Source of the DNA: UBA10649 sp965227045
Lineage (GTDB): Bacteria; Actinomycetota; Actinomycetes; S36-B12
NCBI GenBank assembly: GCA_965227045.1
Contig: OZ245718.1
Location: 1,550,001 to 1,614,000 of the forward strand
Reading direction: 5' to 3'
Length of the DNA: 64,000 nt
Numbering within the stretch: position 1 is the first letter of the stretch; each line of letters begins with the position of its first letter. This document shows positions 17,554 to 25,609 of the stretch, one piece after another. Under the pieces are notes generated by a model. The model was not told where the DNA came from, ran no database searches, and saw only the letters and a list, made by a program, of their open reading frames with translations. A program made the translations under genes and the position numbers.

Positions 17554-17865
17554 ATGGGCAAGGTGACCGTCCTTCCTCTGGCCCTCGAGCTCGAGGTGCC
17601 CCCCGGCGAGACCGTCATGGCCACCGCGAGGGCGGTGGGCTACGTCTGGCCCACTGTCTGCGACGCGAACGCCTCGTGCGGGACGTGCGTGAGCATCATC
17701 CGCGAGGGCGTCGAGAACTGCGGACCTATGCCCGATGACGAGCGGGAGACCCTCACGCGAACGCTGGGAATGGTCGACGGCAACCGGCGTCTGGCCTGCC
17801 GGCTCACCGTCACGGGTCCGGTCACGCTGACCAAGCGCGGCGTACATCGGATCGAGGAGGACTGA
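17554..17865 (+). CDS. [2Fe-2S] plant-type ferredoxin
   Basis: A 103-residue small electron carrier. The cluster ligands follow C-x5-C-x2-C (CDANASCGTC) with the fourth cysteine in RLAC near residue 81, the order used by plant and adrenodoxin-like ferredoxins. GGGAGG stands before the ATG. Two bases separate it from the double SnoaL gene, and an SDR completes the unit. It could feed electrons to the Rieske oxygenase at 6923 or to another oxygenase. No reductase gene was recognised nearby. Confidence 0.92.
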   Translation: MGKVTVLPLALELEVPPGETVMATARAVGYVWPTVCDANASCGTCVSIIREGVENCGPMPDDERETLTRTLGMVDGNRRLACRLTVTGPVTLTKRGVHRIEED

Positions 17866-17867
17866 TC

Positions 17868-18773
17868 GTGACTTCTGACGATGCGACCCTGGGCTCCATC
17901 CTCACCCGCCTCGAGCGCGCTGAGACTCTCGAGGCGGCGCGCGACGTTGTTGTCGCCTACGGGCGAGCGGTGGATGCCCGTGACTGGACAGCGCTCGGCG
18001 ACGTGTTCGCTGAGTCGGCGGTCCTGCGGATGGGCGGTGCCGAGGTCTTCGGACGCGCGGCCATCGTCGATTCACTTCGCGCAATGCTTCCAGCAGGCCT
18101 GAGCACGATGCACGCGATGATCAGCCCCGCGGTCACGTGGCTGGAGCCGGGACTCGCCAGGGTCGAGACGACAATCCTCTACACGCACGCGTCCACCACG
18201 ACGTCCGCTCTGGGTTGGGGTGCCTACGTGGATCTGGTCTCGATCGTCGACGGAACCGCCCGCATCACCGACAAGTCATTTACTCCTGCGGGACATGGCG
18301 AAGTGCGCCCGGGCTGGGGGCCGGCCGACGACGAGTCGTCGCGCCTCGAGCGGCTTGAGACGGCGGAACTGGCCCGGGAGGCGGGCTGGCGGTACGCCAC
18401 CGCCGTCGACACGCAGGACTTCGACCTGCTGGCATCGGTGTTCACCTCGGATGCGGTGCTGACGACTCGACGCGGCTCTCGCCACGGACGCGACGAGATC
18501 ATCGCCTACTACCGGCCGGCCTTGGCCGATCCGTTGGGCCGCAAGCACTTCATCGTCAACCAGAAGGTGACCTGGGTCGCGCCAGGCGAGGCACTGATGG
18601 AGTCCTATTTCCTGTACACCTACGCCGGCGATGACACCTCCATCATGGGATGGGGCAGTTATACGGACCGAGTGCGCGTGATTGACGACGTCGGCTACAT
18701 CGAGGCCAAGCGGATCTCCATCGACGTGCAGGCTGACACTCGCGTCGGCTGGGCGACTGAGCCGACCGAATGA
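17868..18773 (+). CDS. Tandem SnoaL-like protein (two NTF2 folds)
   Basis: A 301-residue protein made of two related SnoaL-like domains, about residues 16-150 and 165-300. Each half repeats the same plan: AYGRAVDARDWTALGDVFAESAVL against RYATAVDTQDFDLLASVFTSDAVL, then STMHAMISPAVTW against GRKHFIVNQKVTW. Most family members have one domain, so this is an internal duplication or fusion. It starts with GTG two bases after the ferredoxin and its stop overlaps the next SDR start. Dehydratase, isomerase or binding functions are possible. Confidence 0.85.
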   Translation: MTSDDATLGSILTRLERAETLEAARDVVVAYGRAVDARDWTALGDVFAESAVLRMGGAEVFGRAAIVDSLRAMLPAGLSTMHAMISPAVTWLEPGLARVETTILYTHASTTTSALGWGAYVDLVSIVDGTARITDKSFTPAGHGEVRPGWGPADDESSRLERLETAELAREAGWRYATAVDTQDFDLLASVFTSDAVLTTRRGSRHGRDEIIAYYRPALADPLGRKHFIVNQKVTWVAPGEALMESYFLYTYAGDDTSIMGWGSYTDRVRVIDDVGYIEAKRISIDVQADTRVGWATEPTE

Positions 18774-19570
18774 GCGACGCTATGGCAGGCAAGCGAGTCG
18801 CCGTCACCGGGGCGGCCCAGGGCATGGGCCGAGCAATTGCCATCGAGTGCGCGCGCCAAGGCGCTGAATCGGTCGCGGTCGTCGACATCAACGCCGACGA
18901 GGCCGAAGTCACGGCGGACCTGGTGCGGGGCGAAGGCGCGCGCTCGCTCGCCATCCGCACCGACCTCGCAGACAGCGCGGACACGCGCGCGATGATCGAC
19001 GCGAGCGCGGCGTTCGCGGGCGGCCTCGACACGCTCATCAACAACGCCGGTGTGATCGACTCGATGTTCACCGAGAATGCGAGTCTGGAGACCATCGACG
19101 AACAGACGTGGGATCTGGTCATGGCGGTGAACCTCAAGGCCGTCTGGGTGGCGACCAAGCATGCTGCGACCTACCTGCGCGAGTCCGATCGCGGCCCGTC
19201 GATCGTGAACTCCGCCTCCGTCGCCGGTATCAACGGGACGCAGAGCGCGGTCGCGTATGGCGCGAGCAAGGCCGGGCTCATCCACCTGACGAAGTCCGCG
19301 GCGATTGCGCTTGCGCCGCTTGTGCGAGTGAACGTCTACCTCCCCGGCAGCATCGACTCCCCCATGGCGCAGGGCTTCCTCGACGCGTCGCCCGATAGGG
19401 CGTACACCGAGCAGCACATGACCGGCGCGCAACTGATTCCGCGGTTCGGCCGGGCCGACGAGGTGGCCCAGGTCGCCTGCTTCCTCGCCTCGGACGCCGC
19501 CTCATTCGTGACCGGGGGCGTCTACCCGGTCGACGGCGGGACCCTTGCCTGGCGCGGCCTGCGGGCCTAG
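18770..19570 (+). CDS. Short-chain dehydrogenase/reductase (SDR)
   Basis: A 266-residue SDR with TGAAQGMG, VVDINADE (NAD-type acidic residues), NNAGVIDS, SASVAGI and YGASK. It ends VDGGTLAWRGLRA. The ATG at 18770 overlaps the previous stop in the ATGA manner; the ATG at 18782 is an alternative. It is the last gene of the ferredoxin/SnoaL unit and ends six bases from the convergent luciferase-like gene. Confidence 0.93.
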   Translation: MSDAMAGKRVAVTGAAQGMGRAIAIECARQGAESVAVVDINADEAEVTADLVRGEGARSLAIRTDLADSADTRAMIDASAAFAGGLDTLINNAGVIDSMFTENASLETIDEQTWDLVMAVNLKAVWVATKHAATYLRESDRGPSIVNSASVAGINGTQSAVAYGASKAGLIHLTKSAAIALAPLVRVNVYLPGSIDSPMAQGFLDASPDRAYTEQHMTGAQLIPRFGRADEVAQVACFLASDAASFVTGGVYPVDGGTLAWRGLRA

Positions 19571-19576
19571 CCCCGG

Positions 19577-20500
19577 CTACCTCTGCGCGGCCGCCAGCAG
19601 CGGGGCGAGTCGGGCTGGCACCGCGATCCAGTCGTCAACGGATTGAATCGACGGATCGAAGTTTGCGTCGACCGACACGGCAGCGACACCGGCTGCGGCG
19701 GCGGCCGCCACCTCGGTGCACAGTTCGTCGATTCTCAAGGGCCGCAGGTTCGCGACCTCGACCGGCGGGTGCGTGAACAGGTTCCAGCACATGGTCAGCG
19801 GCGCCAGATCCGCCGGGCGCATCTGGTTCAGCCGATCGAAGGTCTCAAGGTGCTGCCCGAGGGTCCCCGAAGCCGGATTCCAGATGTCGAATTTCTCAGC
19901 GGTGCGACGGAGTCCGGCTTCCGACCGCATGCCCGACATCAGCGGCGGATGCGGCTTCTGAACCGGCTTCGGACGCACGTCCGACTGGGGAATCGAGAAG
20001 AACTCGCCCTCGTACGAGACCGGGTCCGCACGCCAGCAGGCCTTGAGCGCATCGATGAGCTCGTCGACGCGCTTCCCTCGCGTCCTGGGGTCCACGTCGT
20101 ACTGCGCGTGCTCCTCGTCTGACCACCCGACGCTGAAGCCGAACTCGGTGCGACCGCCCGAGAGCACGTCCAAGGTGGTGATGCGCTGGGCCAGGTCAAC
20201 GGGCCGGTGGTAGCCGGCGACAAGAATGCTCGTGCCGACCACGATGTCCGAGGTCCAGCCGACGACTGCGGCGAGGAGTTCCATCGGCTGCAGCACCGAG
20301 CGGTAGGGCTCGGGAACCGCCAATCCCGGTCGCGCGGAGTAGCCGGACTTCACGTCATGCGGGAAGAACAGGTGCTGCTGCACGAACAGCGAGCCGAACC
20401 CCAGTTCCTCGGCACTCTCCGCGAAGCCGCGGACCGCGCGAGCATCGACGTGTGGTCCGAGCTGGGGCAGGCTGAGGCCGACGCGCATCGCTCCGGTCAC
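19577..20500 (-). CDS. Luciferase-like (LLM class) flavin/F420-dependent oxidoreductase
   Basis: A 307-residue luciferase-family protein: MRVGLSLPQLGPHVDARAV, EELGFGSLFVQQHLF, VVGTSILVAGYHRPVDLAQRITTLDVLSGGRTEFGFSVGW, and KPHPPLMSGMRSEAGL. The GTG at 20500 overlaps the SDR stop by four bases; the ATG at 20488 gives a more usual N-terminus and remains possible. It ends the unit that begins with the acyl-CoA ligase at 22852. Such enzymes in CoA pathways include F420-dependent dehydrogenases of ring or side-chain intermediates. Confidence 0.9.
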   Translation of the reverse strand: MTGAMRVGLSLPQLGPHVDARAVRGFAESAEELGFGSLFVQQHLFFPHDVKSGYSARPGLAVPEPYRSVLQPMELLAAVVGWTSDIVVGTSILVAGYHRPVDLAQRITTLDVLSGGRTEFGFSVGWSDEEHAQYDVDPRTRGKRVDELIDALKACWRADPVSYEGEFFSIPQSDVRPKPVQKPHPPLMSGMRSEAGLRRTAEKFDIWNPASGTLGQHLETFDRLNQMRPADLAPLTMCWNLFTHPPVEVANLRPLRIDELCTEVAAAAAAGVAAVSVDANFDPSIQSVDDWIAVPARLAPLLAAAQR

Positions 20501-21273
20501 GGGTAGAGCCCGCCACCGACGGTGACGACTTCGCCATGCATGTAGGGAACCTCGTCGCTCAGCAGCCACGCCACCGTCGCTGCGATCTCCTCCGCCTCGG
20601 CGTAGCGACCGAGGGGAACAGCTGCGGTCAGCGCCGCCTTCAGCCCGGGGCCGTCCAAGCCGGCCAGCGCACCGAGGCCCTCCTCGAGCGGGCGCATCAT
20701 CCGGGTCTCGACCGGACCCGGCGCGACGATGTTGACGCGAATGCCGAGCGAGGCAGTCTCCTTGGCCAGTCCGCGAGCCATGCCGACGACGGCGTGCTTG
20801 CTGGCCGTGTACACCGTCACTCCCGCGTCGCTCTTGAGGCCGGCGATCGATGCGGTGAAGACGATCTTGCCCTTGTCGGGCTGAGTCATCATCTGGCGGA
20901 CGGCCGCAGCAGCGCCGAGGAATGAGCCGCGGACGTTGATCGCGAACACTCGGTCGAAGTCCTCGATGTCGAACGCGGCGACCGGAATGACCTTGCTCTC
21001 GATTCCCGCGTTGGCATGGAACATGTCGACGGAGCCGAATCGCTCGACGGCCGCAGCGAAGAAGGCCTCGGTGTCTGACGCGCTGGTCACATCACCTGAA
21101 ACCGCGAGCACCGAGTCGCCGAGTTCGGCAGCGAGCGAATCGATGCCTGCCGCGTTGATGTCGACGGCAACAACATTCGCGCCCTCGGCATGCAGTCGTC
21201 GCACGGTCGCGGAGCCGATTCCTCCCCCCGCTCCCGTGACCACCGCGGTGCGTCCGGAGATTCCCTTGAGCAT
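20497..21273 (-). CDS. Short-chain dehydrogenase/reductase (SDR)
   Basis: A 258-residue SDR with TGAGGGIG, AVDINAAG, ANAGIE, TASIAGL and YTASK. The ATG at 21273 is preceded by AGGAGG; longer in-frame starts upstream have no SDR-like sequence. It lies 13 bases after the acyl-CoA ligase and overlaps the luciferase-like gene. In this context a 3-hydroxyacyl-CoA or alcohol dehydrogenase role is likely. Confidence 0.93.
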   Translation of the reverse strand: MLKGISGRTAVVTGAGGGIGSATVRRLHAEGANVVAVDINAAGIDSLAAELGDSVLAVSGDVTSASDTEAFFAAAVERFGSVDMFHANAGIESKVIPVAAFDIEDFDRVFAINVRGSFLGAAAAVRQMMTQPDKGKIVFTASIAGLKSDAGVTVYTASKHAVVGMARGLAKETASLGIRVNIVAPGPVETRMMRPLEEGLGALAGLDGPGLKAALTAAVPLGRYAEAEEIAATVAWLLSDEVPYMHGEVVTVGGGLYP

Positions 21274-21286
21274 GTCGATCCTCCTG

Positions 21287-22852
21287 CTAGCCGGCGATGG
21301 TGCGGTCGGAGTTCCAGAAAGGGCGACGAAGGGACTTCTTGTCGACCTTTTGCATCTCGTTGCGCGGGAGCTCACCGATGAACTCGTAGCGCCGCGGGAT
21401 CTTGTAGGCGGAGATCCGCTCGCGACAGAAGGCCTCGAGGTCGCCGGGCTCCGGCGGGCTGGCGGCGTCGACCGGGACGACGAGCGCGAGAAGCTGCTCA
21501 CCGAGATCCTCATGCGGGATGCCGATGACGGCGACATCAGCGACCCCCGGGTGCTCGCGAAGCGCCGCTTCGCTCTCCGAGGGATACAGGTTGACACCGC
21601 CAGAGACGACCATGTCCGACAGCCGGTCGGTGATGAACACGAAGCCCTCGGCATCGACGTATCCCATGTCGCCCAGAGTGAACGCGCCTGGACGCACGTA
21701 GGCCTTTGCCGTCTTCTCCTCGTCACGGTGGTACGTCACACCGAAGCCCTCGGGCGCCTCGAACGCCAGCAGCCCGACGTCGCCCTGGGCAAGCTCGGAG
21801 CCGTCCTCGTCGACGACGACGACGTGAAACGGCTCGACAGCCTTGCCCACGGAACCGGGGTGGACGAGCCAGTCGGGCGACGAGATGCGGCAGAGGGTTC
21901 CCGACTCGCTGCCGCCGTATGACTCGAGCAGGATCGGCCCGAACCAGTCGATCATCGCTCTCTTGACGTCAGGCGGGCAGGCAGAGCCGGTATGCGCGAC
22001 GAGTTCCAGGCTGCTCACATCAGCGCTGGCCCGAACGTCGGGATCGACCGCGAGCAGCCGCTGGAAGTGTGTGGGCACCATCACCGATGACGTGACGTGG
22101 TACTGCTCGATCAGGCCCAGGACGGCCGCCGCGTCGAAGCGGCCGACGATGACCACTGGTCGGCCGAGCATGAGGTGACGGACTGCAGTGAGCGGGCCGT
22201 TGTGCTGGAGCGGCCCGACCACCATATGCACGCCATCGGGGAACTGCGCCCTGTCGCGCAGCCGGTCGACGTAGTCACGATGGGTCTGGACCGGCGCGAG
22301 AACCCACCGAGTCTGGGTGCCGCGCGCGCGACCGGTGGTTCCCGACGTGTAGACCATCGCCGGGCGGGGCGGGCGATCGGCGAAGTCCGAGGTTGGCGGC
22401 GCGCTTGCGATCCAGTCCCCCCAGTTCGTCACTCCTGGATGCGTCGACTCCGTGGTCGCGCCCGAGTGCAGCACGACGGTGCCGACCAACCCGGCGTCGA
22501 GCGCGGCCACCGCGGTACCAGCACCGCCGGGACCGGCAATCAAGCCGATCATCGTCGAGTCGTCGATCTGGTCCGACAGCTCCGGGAGCGTCAACTGACG
22601 GGAGACGGCCACGGTGCCCACGCCCGCGAGCAGGCCAGCGACGTGAGCGATCAGCGTCGGCGAGGCGTTGTCACCGAGGATCCCCCACCGCATCTCGGGA
22701 TCTGGTGCGGCGGCCAGCATCGCCTCGGCCGCGGAGCGACACTCGGCCGCGACCTGTGACCACGTGCGGACGGTTCCGGAATCCACCAGCGCGACGCCGT
22801 CCGGACTTGCGGCAGCGGCGGCGGCGATCGGTCCTAGGGGCAGGTCAGCCAC
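21287..22852 (-). CDS. Acyl-CoA synthetase (AMP-binding ligase)
   Basis: A 521-residue adenylate-forming ligase that should activate a carboxylic acid to its CoA ester with ATP. The P-loop is YTSGTTGRARGTQ (residues 168-180). The usual PKG of this loop is replaced by ARG, so the loop lysine is missing. SYGGSESG, LGDMGYVDAEGFVFITDRLSDMVVSGGVNLYPSE and the C-terminal LPRNEMQKVDKK, which should contain the catalytic lysine, are normal. The GTG start has GAGGA six bases before. It heads the unit with the SDR and luciferase-like enzyme, divergent from the acyl-CoA dehydrogenase. Confidence 0.92.
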   Translation of the reverse strand: MADLPLGPIAAAAAASPDGVALVDSGTVRTWSQVAAECRSAAEAMLAAAPDPEMRWGILGDNASPTLIAHVAGLLAGVGTVAVSRQLTLPELSDQIDDSTMIGLIAGPGGAGTAVAALDAGLVGTVVLHSGATTESTHPGVTNWGDWIASAPPTSDFADRPPRPAMVYTSGTTGRARGTQTRWVLAPVQTHRDYVDRLRDRAQFPDGVHMVVGPLQHNGPLTAVRHLMLGRPVVIVGRFDAAAVLGLIEQYHVTSSVMVPTHFQRLLAVDPDVRASADVSSLELVAHTGSACPPDVKRAMIDWFGPILLESYGGSESGTLCRISSPDWLVHPGSVGKAVEPFHVVVVDEDGSELAQGDVGLLAFEAPEGFGVTYHRDEEKTAKAYVRPGAFTLGDMGYVDAEGFVFITDRLSDMVVSGGVNLYPSESEAALREHPGVADVAVIGIPHEDLGEQLLALVVPVDAASPPEPGDLEAFCRERISAYKIPRRYEFIGELPRNEMQKVDKKSLRRPFWNSDRTIAG

Positions 22853-22918
22853 GGGGTCCTCGCGGTCGGTTCAGGGCGGCAGCCGATAGTTTCGTCCCGA
22901 TCGGCACACGCGGAGGAT

Positions 22919-22935
22919 ACTCCCGTTACTAGAGT
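22919..22935. promoter_or_regulatory. Operator-like palindrome with TACTAG core
   Basis: ACTCCCGTTACTAGAGT has outer arms ACTC/GAGT and a TTACTAG core. It lies between the divergent acyl-CoA ligase and acyl-CoA dehydrogenase, 37 bases before the latter. A TetR-type regulator encoded nearby (24155 or 24908) is a candidate to bind it. Confidence 0.45.
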
Positions 22936-22971
22936 GTGAGTCAAGAAACCCACGAAACGGAGCGACTGATT

Positions 22972-24189
22972 ATGGAGTTCGAGCCCAGCGCCAGAGTCGA
23001 CGAGATGTCTGCCCGACTCTGGGACTTCCTCAACACTTCGGTGCTCCCCGCAGAGGCGGAGTACGACGCGTACCGCGCCGCGGCCGGACCTGACGATCAC
23101 ACGGTGCCACCCGTCATCGAGACGCTGAAGGTCAAGGCTCGCGAACTCGGGTTCTGGAACCTCTTCCTGCCCGACGTCGGCGGACTGACGAACCTCGAGT
23201 ACGCGCACCTGGCGGAGATCTCGGGCTGGAGCGTCGACATCCTCCCCGAGGCGATGAACTGCCAGGCTCCCGATACGGGCAACATGGAGATCCTCCACAT
23301 GTTCGGCACGCCAGAGCAGAAGGCGACCTGGCTCGATCCCCTGCTCGACGGCACGATCAGGTCGGCGTTCGCCATGACCGAGCCCCAGGTGGCGAGCAGC
23401 GACGCGACCAATATCGAGTGCTCGATCGTCCGTGACGGCGACGAATGGGTCATCAACGGCGTGAAGTGGTACATCACCGGGGCGAGCGATCCCCGCTGCA
23501 AGCTGCTCATCGTGATGGGCAAGTCCGATCCGGAGGGCCCAACTCATCGAAGTCAGTCGATGGTCCTCGTCCCGATCGACACCCCTGGTGTCGACGTCCA
23601 GCGGTCCCTCACCGTCTTCGGCCGTCAGGATCAGCATGGTCACGCGTGGATCACCCTGACCGACGTGCGGGTCCCGATCGCAAACATGCTGGGCGCGGAG
23701 GGTGACGGATTCGCGATCGCGCAGGCTCGCCTGGGTCCTGGCCGCATTCACCACTGCATGCGCTCAATCGGCGCCGCCGAGCGAGCGCTCCAGATGATGG
23801 TCGAGCGGGCAAAGAGCCGGATCGCGTTCGGCGGCCCCCTGTCCGATCAGGGCACGATCCAGCAGCAGATCGCCGAATCGCGTATCGAGATCGAGCAGGC
23901 CAGGCTCCTGACGCTGAAGGCGGCCTGGATGATCGACAAGGGCGGCGCGAAGTACGCGCGCACCGAGATTGCCGCGATCAAGGTCATCGCGCCTCGCGTT
24001 GCGTGCAACGTCATCGACCGGGCGATTCAGGTCCACGGCGGACTCGGCGTCAGTGACGATGTTCCGCTGGCTCGGATGTACGGATGGCAGCGGGCTCTGC
24101 GGATCTTCGACGGACCCGACGAGGTGCACCTGCGGTCGATCGCTCGCTATGAGATCAAGCGGGATCGGGTTGTGACGCTCCCATCATGA
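22972..24189 (+). CDS. Acyl-CoA dehydrogenase (ACAD10/11-like)
   Basis: A 405-residue flavoprotein that should introduce a 2,3-double bond into an acyl-CoA. Visible signatures are FAMTEPQVASSDATNIECS, WVINGVKWYITGASD, GAEGDGFAIAQARLGPGRIHHCMRSIGAAERAL, QVHGGLGVSDDVPLARMYGWQRALRIFDGPDEVHLRSIAR. The last segment is typical of the ACAD10/11 branch. The ATG at 22972 has GGAG upstream; a GTG at 22936 lacks one. Its end overlaps the convergent TetR gene by 35 bases. Confidence 0.93.
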   Translation: MEFEPSARVDEMSARLWDFLNTSVLPAEAEYDAYRAAAGPDDHTVPPVIETLKVKARELGFWNLFLPDVGGLTNLEYAHLAEISGWSVDILPEAMNCQAPDTGNMEILHMFGTPEQKATWLDPLLDGTIRSAFAMTEPQVASSDATNIECSIVRDGDEWVINGVKWYITGASDPRCKLLIVMGKSDPEGPTHRSQSMVLVPIDTPGVDVQRSLTVFGRQDQHGHAWITLTDVRVPIANMLGAEGDGFAIAQARLGPGRIHHCMRSIGAAERALQMMVERAKSRIAFGGPLSDQGTIQQQIAESRIEIEQARLLTLKAAWMIDKGGAKYARTEIAAIKVIAPRVACNVIDRAIQVHGGLGVSDDVPLARMYGWQRALRIFDGPDEVHLRSIARYEIKRDRVVTLPS

Positions 24190-24823
24190 TCGGCATGAGG
24201 ATGTCCGCCAATGCCGACTCGACCTTCGCCACCGGCAGGCGACTGAGCGAGCCGTCCAGCCAGGCGCTCTGAGAGATCGGCAGCAAGGCGCCCAGGAAGT
24301 GGAAGCCGAGTAGTCGCATGGCGTACTGCTCACGCGCCTTTCTCGAACTGCGCGGCGGCCGCTCGTCCTCAGGCAGGTAGTCGAACGCGCGCTGCGCGTG
24401 TCGCTCCTGCCACGCCTCATACAGGCGACGCGAATGGGGTGTCGCGCCGTTGAGGTGGAGGGTCAAGAAGCGCGCCTCGACGGGGTGAGTACGCCACCAC
24501 GCCCAGCCCGCGTAGATCACTTCCCGCAGCGCGACCTCGTTGAGTTCGTCGACGCTCGCCCGGACGCTGTCGATCATGGCGCTGAATCCCTGCAGGCAGG
24601 ATTCGAAGGCCTGGTCGAACAGCTCCTCCTTGCCGCCGAAGTGGTAGTACACGGCAGTGGGCGCGACGCCGCACTCACTTGCGATGTCCTCGACCGTCGC
24701 CTCCGCGTAGGTCAGGCGCGAGAAGACGTTGGTTGCCGCGTAGACGATCTCGCTGCGACGGGACGGACGATGCGCCGGACGACCGGTTCCGCCCGAGGAC
24801 GCCGCACTCGACTCGTCGACCAC
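24155..24823 (-). CDS. TetR-family transcriptional regulator
   Basis: A 222-residue regulator with a clear N-terminal helix-turn-helix (YAEATVEDIASECGVAPTAVYYHFGGKEELFDQAF, about residues 38-72). A basic, proline-rich extension precedes it. The GTG start follows GGGGAG. It stands divergent to a second TetR gene at 24908 and its end overlaps that of the acyl-CoA dehydrogenase. It probably senses an acyl-CoA or the pathway substrate and controls the neighbouring units; this is inferred from position. Confidence 0.92.
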   Translation of the reverse strand: MVDESSAASSGGTGRPAHRPSRRSEIVYAATNVFSRLTYAEATVEDIASECGVAPTAVYYHFGGKEELFDQAFESCLQGFSAMIDSVRASVDELNEVALREVIYAGWAWWRTHPVEARFLTLHLNGATPHSRRLYEAWQERHAQRAFDYLPEDERPPRSSRKAREQYAMRLLGFHFLGALLPISQSAWLDGSLSRLPVAKVESALADILMPIMMGASQPDPA

Positions 24824-24867
24824 TGCTCCCCCTCGGCTCGATCACGGCTGGTGGTACATCCTGTCAC

Positions 24868-24881
24868 CCCCTTACTAGGGG
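24868..24881. promoter_or_regulatory. Operator-like palindrome between two TetR genes
   Basis: CCCCTTACTAGGGG has five-base arms (CCCCT/AGGGG) around a short centre. It lies in the 84-base gap between two divergent TetR genes, a usual place for an autoregulatory operator. It shares TTACTAG with 17494-17500 and 22926-22932. Confidence 0.5.
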
Positions 24882-24907
24882 CGTCCTTGTGGAAGGATGC
24901 CCGGACA

Positions 24908-25507
24908 ATGTCAAAGTCGCGCTCCTCGCGTCCCGCGAATCGGCCATCTCGCCGCCACGAGATCCTCGAGGCGGCCATCGACCTGCTGTCGGTGCAGCCT
25001 CCGGACGAGATCGCCGTCTCGGATATCGCTGCGCACTGCGGGATGACGCCGGCCGCGTACTACTACCACTTCGCATCGAAGGACGAGATCCTCGACGAGA
25101 TCGTGGCGGACTTCGCCGCTCAGTGGAGCGACGGTGTCCAGGCCGCCTTGGCGGACATCTCCTCCGATGACGACGTCGCTGGCTGCGTGGACGCGGTGCT
25201 CACCTGGGTCGAGGATCACGAGCGTGCGGCTCGGGTCTACTTCGTGACATCCGTGGGGGCGACGAGCTCGTGCGAGGCCGTGCGACGCAAGACCAGGAAT
25301 GACCTCGCCCGCCGAGCAGCACGCACGCTTCGCGAGATCGACCCGGCTCGCGACCGTGTGCGCGTAGCGATTGCGGGACTCGGACTGATCACTCTCCTGG
25401 AGATCGTGTGCCGGTCGCGGCTCCAACTCGATGCCAGCTATCGCACCCTGGGCCCGGTCCGATTCCGCGCCACCGCCGGCCATCTGGCCGAGTCACTTCT
25501 CGGCTGA
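24908..25507 (+). CDS. TetR-family transcriptional regulator
   Basis: A 199-residue regulator with the helix-turn-helix PPDEIAVSDIAAHCGMTPAAYYYHFASKDEILDEIV near residues 28-63. GGAAGGA precedes the ATG by about ten bases. It lies 102 bases upstream of icmF on the same strand, and back to back with the other TetR gene. It may control icmF or act with its neighbour on the shared gap. Ligand unknown. Confidence 0.92.
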   Translation: MSKSRSSRPANRPSRRHEILEAAIDLLSVQPPDEIAVSDIAAHCGMTPAAYYYHFASKDEILDEIVADFAAQWSDGVQAALADISSDDDVAGCVDAVLTWVEDHERAARVYFVTSVGATSSCEAVRRKTRNDLARRAARTLREIDPARDRVRVAIAGLGLITLLEIVCRSRLQLDASYRTLGPVRFRATAGHLAESLLG

Positions 25508-25558
25508 ACTGCACCCGTTGTGGAACTTCTCGAACTCTTCCCCGTCGAAAAGAACTTT

Positions 25559-25609
25559 GATATCCTAATATCTGCCATCCAGTAAGAGCGACCAATAAGG
25601 GAGTGCTCA
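25559..25609 (+). promoter_or_regulatory. Leader of icmF with inverted repeat and AT-rich core
   Basis: GATAT and ATATC around CCTA (25559-25572) form an inverted repeat that contains the -10-like boxes TATCCT and TAATAT. AAGGGAG before the GTG at 25610 is the ribosome site. No clear -35 box was identified. Confidence 0.45.
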
